A stretch of DNA of 64,000 bases from Ochrobactrum vermis. GTDB taxonomy: Bacteria > Pseudomonadota > Alphaproteobacteria > Rhizobiales > Rhizobiaceae. Position 1 is the first letter of the stretch; each line of letters opens with the position of its first letter. Shown one piece after another: positions 36,476 through 45,649 of the stretch. Position numbers and translations under genes: made by a program. The DNA is taken from contig NZ_PCOC01000001.1 of the NCBI RefSeq assembly GCF_002975205.1, positions 372,001 to 436,000 on the forward strand, read 5' to 3'. The notes under the pieces are model-generated. The model ran no database searches and was not told the DNA's origin. It saw only the letters and a list, made by a program, of their open reading frames with translations.

Positions 36476-37084
36476 TCATGCTGCCTTCAGGGTGGCTTCC
36501 GCGAATTCGTAATTGGCCAGCTTGTCGAGGAAGTTCGTTACATAGTCAGGCCGACGATTACGGAAATCGAGATAATAGCTATGCTCCCAGACATCAAGCC
36601 CTAATAGCGCCTTGCCTTCGCCGGTTGCCAGCGGATTGGAGCCATTTGGCGTCTTCGTAACCTTCAGCTTGCCGTCATTGGCCAGAACCAACCACGCCCA
36701 GCCCGAGCCGAACTGGCCAACCGCCGCCGTCTTGAAGGCTTCCTTGAACTGGTCGACGCCGCCGAAATCCTCGACGATCTTCTTTTCCAACGCGCCCGGA
36801 AGGCGTCCACCGTTTGCTGACAGGTTCTGCCAGAACAGGTCGTGGTTCCAATGCTGGCCGGCATTGTTGAAGACCGGAGCGAGATCGGCCTTGTCTTTCG
36901 CAAACAGCACGATTTCCTCAAGCGACTTGCCCTTGAGCGCATCGTTCTTTTCAACGAAGCCGTTGAGCGCCGTTACATAAGCCTGATGGTGCTTGCCGTG
37001 GTGCAGCTCAAGCGTTTCGGTGCCCATGCCGACGCCTTCAAGAGCGTTGGTCGCATAGGGAAGCGGAGGCAAGGTGAAGCTCAT
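36476..37084 (-). CDS. sodB: Superoxide dismutase, Fe/Mn family (Fe-type pattern)
   Basis: The 202-residue cytoplasmic enzyme dismutates superoxide. It has LELHHGKHHQAYVTALN with the first metal His, FNNAGQHWNHDLFW, GSGWAWLVL and DVWEHSYYLDFRNRRPDYV with the metal Asp and His. FNNAGQHWNH favours Fe or cambialistic use. ATG 37084 has AAGGAG seven bases upstream. It is divergent from a Cys-rich regulator. Confidence 0.93.
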   Translation of the reverse strand: MSFTLPPLPYATNALEGVGMGTETLELHHGKHHQAYVTALNGFVEKNDALKGKSLEEIVLFAKDKADLAPVFNNAGQHWNHDLFWQNLSANGGRLPGALEKKIVEDFGGVDQFKEAFKTAAVGQFGSGWAWLVLANDGKLKVTKTPNGSNPLATGEGKALLGLDVWEHSYYLDFRNRRPDYVTNFLDKLANYEFAEATLKAA

Positions 37085-37106
37085 TTTAGACTCCTTGATA
37101 TACAAC

Positions 37107-37153
37107 TATCTTGATAATTCTGAGCGGATCGCTTAATTTAACAAGATAATTCT
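37107..37153. promoter_or_regulatory. Repeated motifs in the sodB-regulator gap
   Basis: TATCTTGATAATTCT (37107-37121) and ACAAGATAATTCT (37141-37153) share GATAATTCT, and TATCTTG/CAAGATA are also inverted. They are candidate binding sites for the divergent regulator. Confidence 0.35.
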
Positions 37154-37176
37154 TCTTTAAATCGAAAACAGGCAAT

Positions 37177-37839
37177 ATGTCAAGAAATGACTTTCTAAAT
37201 ACCGACGAATTGGGAGCACGTTCTCCCGCCGAGAAGATCATGCTCGCGCTCAAGATGCGCGGTGCGCAGACGGCTGCCGCAATTGGCGAACATCTTGGCA
37301 CCACCGGCGAGGCGGTGCGCCAGCAGCTGGTGCGGCTGGCCGAGGAAGGTCTCGTCGCGCCGCATTCCGTATCGCAGGGCGTCGGTCGCCCCTCGCAGTT
37401 CTGGGATCTGACGGAAACCGGTAACAAGCGCTTTCCCGATACCCATGCCGATCTGACCGTTCAGCTTCTGCATTCCGTGCGCACCATTCTCGGCGACGAT
37501 GCGCTGGATACGCTGATCGCCCATCGTGAGACCGAGACGCGCCGTCAGTATCAGACACGTTTGAAGGACTTGTCTCTCGATCAGCGGGTGAAGGAACTCG
37601 CCGACATCCGGTCCGCAGAAGGCTACATGGCCGATGCCGAAAAGCGCGAAGATGGCTCATGGCTTCTCATTGAAAATCATTGCCCCATTTGCGCTGCCGC
37701 CGATGCCTGTCAGGGTTTCTGCCGGTCGGAGCTTCAGGTATTCAGGGCCGTGCTGGGCCCCGATGTTTCGGTAAACCGCACCGAGCATATTCTGGCGGGT
37801 GCGCGGCGCTGCGCCTACGTTATTTCGCCCGCCGCTTGA
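37177..37839 (+). CDS. Cys-rich winged-helix regulator (SufR-like, probable Fe-S sensor)
   Basis: A 220-residue protein of the COG2345 type. Residues 15-80 form a winged helix (AAAIGEHLGTTGEAVRQQLVRLAEEGLV and GVGRPSQFWDLT). The C-terminal part has HCPICAAADACQGFC with C169, C172, C178 and C182, and C212 near the end, a cluster-ligand arrangement like SufR. It is divergent from sodB with 92 bases between starts, so it may tie sodB expression to Fe-S status or redox stress. Ligand and target are inferred. Confidence 0.8.
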   Translation: MSRNDFLNTDELGARSPAEKIMLALKMRGAQTAAAIGEHLGTTGEAVRQQLVRLAEEGLVAPHSVSQGVGRPSQFWDLTETGNKRFPDTHADLTVQLLHSVRTILGDDALDTLIAHRETETRRQYQTRLKDLSLDQRVKELADIRSAEGYMADAEKREDGSWLLIENHCPICAAADACQGFCRSELQVFRAVLGPDVSVNRTEHILAGARRCAYVISPAA

Positions 37840-37847
37840 TTACACTT

Positions 37848-39278
37848 TCAGCATTGCGCAGGCTGGGGCCGTCTTGCGCTACGAACAAGAGCGAGTGCTG
37901 ACAGGAAAGCCAGCGCAGACAGAACGGCAAAACCGGAGAAGAGCCAAAGTGCGGCATGCGCAGTGCCGGCAAAGCCGCCGGGATTGGTGAGCCCGGCCAT
38001 ATTGGCAATCATTCCGGCAAGTGCTGCACCAAGCGCTGTTGTGAAAAGCTGTACCATGGTCACGGAAGCGGTGGCCAGATTCTGGTCCTCTGCGTCGGCG
38101 CGCTTGAAGATGCGGGTCAGCAAATGCGGCCATGTCAGGCCAACGCCGAAACCGATCACGGCCAGCGCGATGCAGATTGGCAGCAGATTGTACCAATGTC
38201 CTTCGCTTCCAGCCGGAATGAGAACGGCCAATGTCACCATGCCTGCCACGCCCATGACAGGAGCGGCGAGAATGACACGATCGGTGCGCCCTGCGGCAAC
38301 CCCTGACGATCCGATGGAGCCGAGCGTCCAGCTACCGCCCATGATTGCAGCCAGATATCCTGCAACGAGTGGCGACTGATTGTGCAGCACTTGGAAGAAC
38401 AGCGGCACGAACACTTCCGCGCTGGTCACCGAGGCGCTGAGGAAGGCAAGCGTGAGATAAAGCGCCCCGAGTTTCTGGATGCTGAACGAGCCTTTCGGCA
38501 GAATCCGCCTGCGGGCTTTCATTTCCACCACTGCAAGAAGAAGCAGCAAGACGACGGCAAGCACCACACCACCAGCATTCCATACCAGTTCGGATGAAAT
38601 GCTTCCGGCCGAAACGGCAAGGACGGCTGCAGTCAAAAGGATGAGCTGCGGCCAGGCCAGCCGGTCATTGCTGGCGGCGGAGCCGGATTCACGCGGCAGC
38701 ACCGTCATGGCCATAATGGTGAATACGGCGATAACCGGGGCGAGTGACCAGAAGGCTGCGCGCCAGATGCCGAGCTCGGCAAAAACGCCGCCAATGGCAG
38801 GGCCGACGAGCGTGGCCACGCCCCACATACCGGAAACGAGGCCGATGGCGCGAGGCCATAGCGCCTCGTCGAAAACAATGCGGATCATGGAATAGGACAG
38901 GGAGAGCATCAAGCCGCCGCCAAGGCCTTGTATGGCCCGCCCCGCCAGCATGACGGGCATGGATGGAGCGAGGCCGCAAGTCAGAGTTCCGGCAGCAAAT
39001 ATAATTGCTGCAATCAGATAGGCACTGCGCGGGCCCGCCTGCGAAAGCAGGCGCGGCACGAGGGCCGAACCGAGAATAGATGCGGTGACGAACAGTGCTG
39101 TGTTCCAGGCGTAGTAATCCATGCCGCCAATATCGGCGACGACCGTTGGCAAAATGGTTGTGGCAATGAACACGTTGATGGCATGAAGCGCAACGCCGCC
39201 GACAAGCGTCAGCGAAACAATGGCGTTTCTACCTGCAAACAGGTCTCCCCAACCGGCGGTCGGCTTGTGATCCTGCAT
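37848..39278 (-). CDS. MFS transporter, drug-exporter type (DHA2-like)
   Basis: A 476-residue membrane protein with about fourteen helices. Visible are AINVFIATTILPTVVADIGG near the start (DHA2-like) and IQGLGGGLMLSLSYSMIRIVF. Probable proton-driven exporter; substrate unknown. AAAGGAAAA precedes the ATG. Its end lies 8 bases from the end of the convergent regulator gene. A CAAGCA/TGCTTG palindrome lies in the promoter region. Confidence 0.87.
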   Translation of the reverse strand: MQDHKPTAGWGDLFAGRNAIVSLTLVGGVALHAINVFIATTILPTVVADIGGMDYYAWNTALFVTASILGSALVPRLLSQAGPRSAYLIAAIIFAAGTLTCGLAPSMPVMLAGRAIQGLGGGLMLSLSYSMIRIVFDEALWPRAIGLVSGMWGVATLVGPAIGGVFAELGIWRAAFWSLAPVIAVFTIMAMTVLPRESGSAASNDRLAWPQLILLTAAVLAVSAGSISSELVWNAGGVVLAVVLLLLLAVVEMKARRRILPKGSFSIQKLGALYLTLAFLSASVTSAEVFVPLFFQVLHNQSPLVAGYLAAIMGGSWTLGSIGSSGVAAGRTDRVILAAPVMGVAGMVTLAVLIPAGSEGHWYNLLPICIALAVIGFGVGLTWPHLLTRIFKRADAEDQNLATASVTMVQLFTTALGAALAGMIANMAGLTNPGGFAGTAHAALWLFSGFAVLSALAFLSALALVRSARRPQPAQC

Positions 39279-39745
39279 TTTATTTTCCTTTGACTGTCAT
39301 TACGCGAGCGTAAGCCTGAATGAGGTCGCCCCGAACATGGAGCCAATGGCTACGCTCGCACCTATAATTTGTCAAGCAAATGCTTGTTTAATTAAATTGA
39401 TGATACTCCGGGAACTGTAGCAAGCTATCTTGTTGGGCAGAAGCTCTTTGTCCAGACAAAGACTTTCAATGAAAACAACGCTGCAAAAGGGAAGCATAAG
39501 GGAAGGGGTTCAAATCCTCACAAAAAACTCTATATGAAGCGCGTACCGCCAAAGGCGAGGAAGTAATCCGCGATAGCTTGTGGGGAAATTTTTTCCCGAT
39601 AATGCTGTGGCGGATTTGTGTTTCTGTCACAAGCTTCCTATAAGCCTTCGAATAATTCGGGAAACTACTTGCGTGTTTCCTCAACTTGGCAAACCAGCCT
39701 TGCTGGCGAGGCCAGATTTCCCCTTATGGACGACCCGGAACTGCC
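39279..39745. other. Intergenic region between MFS gene and nspC
   Basis: No gene is supported in these 467 bases. They hold the operator-like palindrome at 39373-39386, a GGGAAAC/GTTTCC hairpin near 39659-39679 and a small CCAGC/GCTGG hairpin close to nspC. Both flanking genes point away, so their promoters must be here. Confidence 0.4.
39373..39386. promoter_or_regulatory. Operator-like palindrome upstream of the MFS gene
   Basis: CAAGCA-AA-TGCTTG, 95 bases before the MFS start on the minus strand, is of the size bound by TetR or MarR repressors. No such gene is next to it. Confidence 0.4.
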
Positions 39746-40843
39746 ATGATCCAGACGCCTTACTACCTGATCGACAAGACCAAGCTGAAGCGGAATATGG
39801 AAAAGATCGCCTACGTGCGCGAGAATTCCGGCGCGAAGGCTTTGCTGGCGCTGAAATGCTTCGCGACATGGTCTGTGTTCGATTTCATGAGCCAGTATAT
39901 GGACGGCACGACCTCGTCCTCGCTCAACGAAGTGCGTCTCGGCCACGAGAAATTCGGCGGCGAAACCCACGCCTATAGCGTTGCCTATGCCGATCATGAG
40001 ATCGATGAAGTCATCGCCAATGCCGACAAGATCATCTTCAATTCCATCGGCCAGCTGGAACGCTTCGCCGACAAGGCAGCGCATATCAAGCGCGGTCTGC
40101 GCCTCAATCCGGGCGTGTCGTCATCGAGCTTCGATTTAGCCGATCCAGCGCGTCCGTTCAGCCGCCTTGGCGAATGGGATGTGATGAAAGTCGAGAAGGT
40201 CATGGACCGGGTGACTGGTTTCATGATTCACAACAACTGCGAAAATTCCGACTTCGGTCTTTTCGACAAGATGCTGACCGATATCGAAGAAAAGTTCGGC
40301 TCGCTTCTGCACCGGGTTGAATGGGTCAGCCTTGGCGGCGGCATTCACTTCACCGGCGACAATTATCCGGTCGATGAATTCTGCGCGCGCCTGAAGGCTT
40401 TCTCGGAAAAGTTCGGCGTGCAGGTCTATCTGGAGCCGGGCGAAGCCTCGATCACCAAAACCACGACGCTTGAAGTGACGGTTCTCGACACGCTGTTCAA
40501 TGGCAAGAACCTCGCTGTCGTCGATAGCTCGATCGAAGCCCATATGCTTGATCTGCTCATCTATCGCGAAAAAGCGAAGATGGCGCCAAACAATGGCGAG
40601 CATAGCTATATGGTCTGCGGCAAGTCGTGTCTTGCTGGCGATATTTTCGGCGAGTTCACCTTCGACAAGGAGCTCTCCATCGGCGACCGCCTCTCATTTG
40701 AAGATGCGGCCGGTTATACGATGGTCAAAAAGAACTGGTTTAATGGCGTTAAAATGCCAGCCATTGCCGTGCGCGAACTTGATGGCACGGTCAAGCTTGT
40801 CCGCGAATTTGATTATGCGGATTTTGAGGGTTCGCTCTCCTGA
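39746..40843 (+). CDS. nspC: Carboxynorspermidine/carboxyspermidine decarboxylase
   Basis: A 365-residue PLP enzyme of the alanine-racemase fold that decarboxylates carboxy(nor)spermidine, the last step of the alternative polyamine route. PLP lysine in AKALLALKCFATW (near residue 32), HNNCENSDFG, the SLGGGIHFTGD glycine-rich phosphate loop and MVCGKSCLAGDIFGEF. ATG 39746 starts MIQTPYYLIDK. The dehydrogenase of the same route follows; in Sinorhizobium such genes make spermidine. Confidence 0.92.
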   Translation: MIQTPYYLIDKTKLKRNMEKIAYVRENSGAKALLALKCFATWSVFDFMSQYMDGTTSSSLNEVRLGHEKFGGETHAYSVAYADHEIDEVIANADKIIFNSIGQLERFADKAAHIKRGLRLNPGVSSSSFDLADPARPFSRLGEWDVMKVEKVMDRVTGFMIHNNCENSDFGLFDKMLTDIEEKFGSLLHRVEWVSLGGGIHFTGDNYPVDEFCARLKAFSEKFGVQVYLEPGEASITKTTTLEVTVLDTLFNGKNLAVVDSSIEAHMLDLLIYREKAKMAPNNGEHSYMVCGKSCLAGDIFGEFTFDKELSIGDRLSFEDAAGYTMVKKNWFNGVKMPAIAVRELDGTVKLVREFDYADFEGSLS

Positions 40844-40960
40844 ACCCTGCGTCGCGGTATTACTCAGCGGCGTAAAGCTTAAACAGGTTCCGCGGCTGAG
40901 AGCGCCGGGGACGAGAAACAGATGGCGGGAAACCGCTGGAAGAGGAAGCATCGACAGAAA

Positions 40961-42202
40961 ATGAAGAAGAACGTTCTCATTATCGGCGCCGGGGGCGTGG
41001 CACAGGTTGTTGCACATAAATGTGCGCAAAACTCTGACATATTGGGCGATATCCACATTGCGTCCCGCACGGTTGAGAAATGCCGCAAGATTATCGATAG
41101 CGTGCATGAAAAGAAGAGCCTCAAGACCGAGGTGAAGCTGGAAGCGCATGCGCTGGATGCTCTGGATATTGAAGCCACCAAGGCTCTGATCCAGAAGACG
41201 GGTGTTCAGATCGTCATCAATGTCGGCTCGGCCTTCCTCAATATGTCGGTCCTTCGTGCCTGCATCGATACGGGCGTTGCCTATATGGATACGGCCATTC
41301 ACGAAGATCCGAAGAAGATCTGCGAGACGCCGCCATGGTATGGCAACTACGAATGGAAGAACTTGCAGGAATGCGAAGAGAAGGGCATCACCGCTATTCT
41401 CGGCATCGGCTTTGATCCGGGCGTGGTCAATGCCTATGCGCGTCTGGCTGCCGACGATTATCTGGATGAAGTGAAGTCCATCGATATCGTTGACATCAAT
41501 GCCGGTTCGCATGGCCGCTGGTTCTCGACCAATTTCGATCCGGAAATTAATTTCCGCGAATTCACCGGTACGGTCTATTCCTGGCAGAAGGGTGCATGGC
41601 AGTCGAACAAGATGTTCGAAGTCGGCCACACCTTTGACCTGCCTGTCGTCGGCCCAAGCAAAGCCTATATGACCGGCCATGATGAAGTACATTCGCTATC
41701 CAAGAACTATCCGAACGCCGATGTCCGCTTCTGGATGGGTTTTGGCGATCACTACATCAACGTCTTCACGGTGCTGAACAATCTGGGCCTCCTGTCCGAA
41801 CAGCCGGTCAAGACCGCTGAAGGTCTGGAAGTCGTGCCGCTCAAGGTGGTCAAGGCTGTGTTGCCCGATCCGTCGTCGCTTGCGCCGGATTATACCGGCA
41901 AGACCTGCATTGGCGATTTCGTCAAGGGCACCAAGGACGGCAAGGAGAAGGAAGTCTTCATCTACAACGTTGCCGACCATAAGGACGCTTACAACGAAGT
42001 GGGTTCGCAGGGCATTTCCTACACGGCTGGCGTTCCGCCTGTTGCAGCCGCAATCCTGATCGCTTCGGGCGAATGGGATGTGAAGAAGATGGTCAATGTG
42101 GAAGAGCTGAATCCGAAGCCTTTCCTCCACATCCTGAACCAGATCGGCCTGCCATCCCGCATTAAGGATGAAGACGGCGACCGCGCGCTCGACTTCGCGT
42201 GA
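40961..42202 (+). CDS. Carboxynorspermidine/carboxyspermidine dehydrogenase (saccharopine dehydrogenase family)
   Basis: A 413-residue NAD(P)H enzyme that joins a diamine to aspartate semialdehyde. The Rossmann motif is KNVLIIGAGGVAQVVAHKCA, followed by SRTVEKCRKI; the C-terminal substrate domain includes GIGFDPGVVNAYAR and GVPPVAAAILIASG. It is 117 bases after nspC on the same strand. ATG 40961 is preferred over 40922 because of the Rossmann start, though its ribosome site is distant. Spermidine or norspermidine as product cannot be settled from sequence. Confidence 0.9.
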   Translation: MKKNVLIIGAGGVAQVVAHKCAQNSDILGDIHIASRTVEKCRKIIDSVHEKKSLKTEVKLEAHALDALDIEATKALIQKTGVQIVINVGSAFLNMSVLRACIDTGVAYMDTAIHEDPKKICETPPWYGNYEWKNLQECEEKGITAILGIGFDPGVVNAYARLAADDYLDEVKSIDIVDINAGSHGRWFSTNFDPEINFREFTGTVYSWQKGAWQSNKMFEVGHTFDLPVVGPSKAYMTGHDEVHSLSKNYPNADVRFWMGFGDHYINVFTVLNNLGLLSEQPVKTAEGLEVVPLKVVKAVLPDPSSLAPDYTGKTCIGDFVKGTKDGKEKEVFIYNVADHKDAYNEVGSQGISYTAGVPPVAAAILIASGEWDVKKMVNVEELNPKPFLHILNQIGLPSRIKDEDGDRALDFA

Positions 42203-42222
42203 ACGCGGAATAAGAGACCTGA

Positions 42223-42250
42223 AAAGCCCCGCTTTGGCGGGGTTTTTTAT
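42223..42250 (+). terminator. Terminator of the polyamine pair
   Basis: AAAGCCCCGC-ttt-GGCGGGGTTTTTTATT, a GC stem with a clear T-run 20 bases past the stop codon. Confidence 0.9.
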
Positions 42251-42279
42251 TGCGCGCTTCATGCTGCGCTCTGCCTTCT

Positions 42280-42420
42280 TCGATCCTCATCCTGAGGAGG
42301 CCCGCAGGGCCGTCTCGAAGGATCGAAGAATGACGATGGAGGACAGCGTTGCGTTGCCAGTTCCATCTGGACCTCGCCCTTCGAGGTTTCGCTTCGCTCC
42401 GCACCTCAGGGTGAGGGGTG
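42280..42420. repeat. REP-like intergenic repeat (CCTCATCCTGAGG type)
   Basis: GATCCTCATCCTGAGGAGGC...GCCGTCTCGAAGGAT is followed, after about 60 bases, by CTTCGAGGTTTCGCTTCGC...GCACCTCAGGGTGAGG. The two halves are roughly inverted copies. This motif is common between genes of many alphaproteobacteria. Bases 42421-42598 show no gene. Confidence 0.6.
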
Positions 42421-42598
42421 TGGCGCTCGATAAAGAGGTCAGAAGAGCGGCGGCGAGAAGGTGCGCGGGGTGATTGAGATTCTGGTGATGACGAGACGAA
42501 AATGGTGTTTCTCGAGAACCGGAGCGGAGTGTACTTTAGGGTCCATGAGCACCGGAAGCGAAGAGAAGCGCCATTTGCAGGCCGTCAGCGCCTGAATA

Positions 42599-43627
42599 TC
42601 ATTCGCCCCGGGGCCAGGTATCGGATAACCGATACCCGCCCGGAAACGGATCGCTCGGATCGAGCATCAGCTGAGCGGTTCCCGTCACCCATGCGCGGCC
42701 GGAAATGATCGGGCTGATGGCGGGCTTACCCGCTAATTCCAGCGCCTTGTCGAGACGACAATGAAATTCCGTACCGAGCACGGATTTGCCGATAAAGCGT
42801 TCGCCGACTTTCATCTGGCCTTTGGCGTACAGCACGGCCATACGCGCAGAACATCCGGTGCCGGTTGGCGAACGGTCGAGCTTGGCCGGACGGATCGCCA
42901 CCGTGTTAACGCCGGTCAGGACATCGCCCTCGCGCGTGACCGGCTCGGTGATCTGGCAAAACGAAATGTGGTTCCAGTCCTTTTCCGGATGACGGAAACC
43001 AAGCTGCTCATTGGCGGCCTTGGTGATCCTCACACCAATCTCGGCCAGTTCGCGTGCCTGACCCGGCTCGATCTTCATGCCGATCTGCGCCGCATTGATA
43101 ATGACAAAACTGTCGCCGCCATAGGCCGTATCGACGGTAACAGTGCCAAGTCCCTCGACTTCGAGCGCTGCATCCAGCCTATCCGCGAAAGACGGCACGT
43201 TGCGCACGCTGATGCGCTCGGCCTTGCCGTTGCGGCACTCGGCTTCCACTTCGATGACGCCGCCCGGTGCTTCCAGAACCATGCGGGTTACCGGCTCCTG
43301 CATCGGGATGATGCCGCTGTCGAGCAGAACTGTTGAAACGCAAATCGAGTTCGAACCCGACATGGGCGGTGTGTCGGCAGGCTCCATGATGATGAAACCC
43401 ATCTGCGCGCGCGGGTCTTTCGGCGGCACCAGAAGATTGACGTGGCGGAACACACCGCCGCGCGGCTCATTCAGCACGAAATTACGTAAAGTTTCGTCAT
43501 TGGCGATGAAACGCGACTGCTCCCACACCGTTTCGCCCGGAGGAGGGGCCACGCCACCGACGATGACATCACCGACTTCGCCCTCCGCATGACAGCCGAC
43601 AATATGGATGACTTTGGTGCTGCGCAT
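42599..43627 (-). CDS. Proline racemase family protein (Ser/Thr variant)
   Basis: A 342-residue member of the family that holds proline racemase, 4-hydroxyproline 2-epimerase and trans-3-hydroxyproline dehydratase. Motif 1 reads [11 protein letters not shown], with S90 where racemases have the first catalytic Cys. Motif 2 reads [14 protein letters not shown], with T255 where they have the second. Thr in motif 2 is the mark of the dehydratases, but those usually keep the first Cys. ATG 43627 ([17 protein letters not shown]) is chosen because the longer reading enters a repeat element. No hydroxyproline catabolic genes are adjacent, so the reaction is unclear. Confidence 0.88.
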   Translation of the reverse strand: MRSTKVIHIVGCHAEGEVGDVIVGGVAPPPGETVWEQSRFIANDETLRNFVLNEPRGGVFRHVNLLVPPKDPRAQMGFIIMEPADTPPMSGSNSICVSTVLLDSGIIPMQEPVTRMVLEAPGGVIEVEAECRNGKAERISVRNVPSFADRLDAALEVEGLGTVTVDTAYGGDSFVIINAAQIGMKIEPGQARELAEIGVRITKAANEQLGFRHPEKDWNHISFCQITEPVTREGDVLTGVNTVAIRPAKLDRSPTGTGCSARMAVLYAKGQMKVGERFIGKSVLGTEFHCRLDKALELAGKPAISPIISGRAWVTGTAQLMLDPSDPFPGGYRLSDTWPRGE

Positions 43628-43642
43628 GACGCCTCCTGCAAT

Positions 43643-43742
43643 TAGAGCGCATCCCGAAAAGTGTGAAACGGTTTTCGGATAAGATGCGCGTGAAAACAAA
43701 TAGTTAGGCCACCGATCTGATGCAATCGGATCGGTGGCCTAA
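43643..43742. repeat. Intergenic palindromic repeat, type A copy 2
   Basis: Bases 43645-43690 are identical to 26541-26586. The right hairpin, TTAGGCCACCGATCTG...CGGATCGGTGGCCTAA, has compensating changes against copy 1, so the fold is kept while the sequence differs. Confidence 0.8.
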
Positions 43743-43760
43743 CGTAATTATTTCTATCGG

Positions 43761-44126
43761 TTAGGGCGTTGGCGTCAATCCTTTATCGGACGGGCAATTG
43801 CGCTTTCGCGCCAGAATGAGGATTTCATTCCTCTCTATGTCAGGAGACGAAAAATCCATTTCGAGACGTGTTGCTTCTTTGAACAAGTCTGTTATCCATG
43901 GTGCTCTTATTTTGTGCAAATCGATGCGCAGCCCGCTTGGCTCCGGATCAGTTTCTGGAACATACACAACGTTCCCGATAGAAATTGAACAACCCGAAAA
44001 ACGGGGTGTGGTCGCTTTCCGAGCGATGGACACCCTTAGCCGGCATGGGACGGTCGATGATCGTATTTCCACGCCTCTTCTCAGATTGACATGGTCTCTG
44101 ATGTTCCGGGGTGCGGCCTCAATCAA
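43761..44126 (-). CDS. Doubtful hypothetical protein
   Basis: An open frame of 121 codons with a TTG start and no good ribosome site; the other strand is also open here. No domain was recognised. It is listed only because the gap from the repeat to norM is over 400 bases and nothing better explains it. Confidence 0.2.
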   Translation of the reverse strand: MIEAAPRNIRDHVNLRRGVEIRSSTVPCRLRVSIARKATTPRFSGCSISIGNVVYVPETDPEPSGLRIDLHKIRAPWITDLFKEATRLEMDFSSPDIERNEILILARKRNCPSDKGLTPTP

Positions 44127-44176
44127 AATGGAACATCCGGCGGATTGACGGTCCCGGGTGTTTCGGGGAGCTGACT

Positions 44177-45589
44177 ATGGACAGGACAATCGATGCGGGT
44201 TTGCAGGAACCCCACGAAACCAGCGCGCAACGCTGGGGCAGAGAGATGGCAGCGGCACTGAAACTTGGCTGGCCGCTTATCTTCACCAATCTTTCGCAAG
44301 CAGCGCTGACGGCGACCGACGTTATTTTTATCGGCCGCCTTGGGGCGAATACGCTCGCTTCGGCGCTGTTGGCGACGAGCTTCTATCATACGCTAATGAT
44401 CTTCTCGATGGGGCTTGTCTCGGCTGTAATGCCGATGATCGCCATTGCGCTCGGCAAGAACCGCCATTCGGTGCGCGATGTGCGCCGCACCGTGCGTCAG
44501 GGATTCTGGACTGCGATCATGATCGCGATCCCGGTGTGGGTCGTACTCTGGCATTGCGAGGAGATTTTCCTGTTCCTGGGCCAGCGCCCGGATATTGCAG
44601 CCCGCTCGACGGATTTCATGCACACGCTGCAATGGGCGCTGCTGCCTTATCTCGGCTATATCGTCCTGCGCTCGTTCTTTGCGGCCATGGAAAAGCCGAT
44701 GTGGACGTTGCTTGTCGCCGCACTGGCCATCGGCTTCAACGCGCTTGCAGGCTGGACGCTGATTTTCGGTCACTTCGGTTTTCCACGTATGGAACTGCAC
44801 GGTGCTGGTATCGCCACCACGGCGTCGAGCACGATGATGTTCCTCGGACTTGCATTCATCACGCTGCGTCACCATCGTTTCCGCCGCTATCACCTATTCG
44901 GCCGCTTCTGGCGTCCCGACTGGGCGCGCCTGCGCGAGCTCTGGCGCATCGGCATCCCGATGGCGCTGACATTTGTATTTGAAACCTCCATCTTCTATGC
45001 CGCCGTTGTCATGATGGGCCGGATCAGCCCGACTGCGATGGCCGCTCATGCCGTGGCAATCCAGATCGCATCGCTCAGCTTCATGGTGCCGCTCGGTTTC
45101 GGGCAAGTTGCAACCGTGCGTGTGGGCAGAGCCTATGGCGCCGGCCATCCCAAGGCGATTGCCTATGCTGGCTGGAGCGCCTATTTCCTCGGTGTCGGTT
45201 TCATGGCCGTGATGGGGCTCTTGATGGTCCTCATTCCGCGTTTGTTCATTGGCGTGTTCCTCGATCTCCACGATCCGCAAAATCTACCGGTGATGGAACT
45301 GGCCGTGACTTTCCTGGCGCTGGCAGCCCTCTTCCAGATCGTGGACGGTGCGCAGGCCGTCGCTGCAGGCATGCTGCGCGGGTTGCGCGATACACGCGTT
45401 CCGATGTTTTTGGCTTTGTTCGGCTATTGGGGAGTGGGATTGCCACTTGGTGCGTTGCTTGCGTTCAAGTTCGAACTCGGCGGCGTGGGTATCTGGCTCG
45501 GTCTTGCCGCCGGCCTCGGTATTGTCGCGGTACTGATGACGCTGCGGTGGCGTAAGCACCTCGCACATATCTCGGCCCATCCGGCCTGA
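44177..45589 (+). CDS. norM: MATE-family multidrug exporter, NorM-like
   Basis: A 470-residue inner-membrane exporter with twelve helices: LGWPLIFTNLSQAALTATDVIFIGRLGANTLASALLA at the start and PLGFGQVATVRVGRAYGAG in the second half, plus AGMLRGLRDTRVPM near the end, all NorM-like. It probably exchanges Na+ or H+ for cationic drugs. ATG 44177 has GGGAG six bases upstream. Confidence 0.87.
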   Translation: MDRTIDAGLQEPHETSAQRWGREMAAALKLGWPLIFTNLSQAALTATDVIFIGRLGANTLASALLATSFYHTLMIFSMGLVSAVMPMIAIALGKNRHSVRDVRRTVRQGFWTAIMIAIPVWVVLWHCEEIFLFLGQRPDIAARSTDFMHTLQWALLPYLGYIVLRSFFAAMEKPMWTLLVAALAIGFNALAGWTLIFGHFGFPRMELHGAGIATTASSTMMFLGLAFITLRHHRFRRYHLFGRFWRPDWARLRELWRIGIPMALTFVFETSIFYAAVVMMGRISPTAMAAHAVAIQIASLSFMVPLGFGQVATVRVGRAYGAGHPKAIAYAGWSAYFLGVGFMAVMGLLMVLIPRLFIGVFLDLHDPQNLPVMELAVTFLALAALFQIVDGAQAVAAGMLRGLRDTRVPMFLALFGYWGVGLPLGALLAFKFELGGVGIWLGLAAGLGIVAVLMTLRWRKHLAHISAHPA

Positions 45590-45596
45590 CAAAAGA

Positions 45597-45629
45597 AAAA
45601 GCCATACGCCGCGACAGGCGTATGGCTTT
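45597..45629. terminator. Bidirectional terminator between norM and the IalB gene
   Basis: AAAAGCCATACGCC-gcgaca-GGCGTATGGCTTTC with A- and T-rich sides. Confidence 0.85.
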
Positions 45630-45649
45630 CAGATCGCGATACTTGAGGC

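Noticed and set aside
42280..42420. CRISPR-like or mobile array in the inverted CCTCA repeats
   Set aside because: There are only two inverted halves, with no regular spacers; it is a common intergenic repeat.
43628..43699. N-terminal extension of the proline racemase homologue
   Set aside because: The 24 extra residues are a translation of the type A repeat; the same peptide appears wherever the repeat is read, so the start at 43627 is used.
43798..44148. 116-codon plus-strand frame
   Set aside because: It overlaps a minus-strand frame of similar quality and has no ribosome site or domain; neither is convincing.
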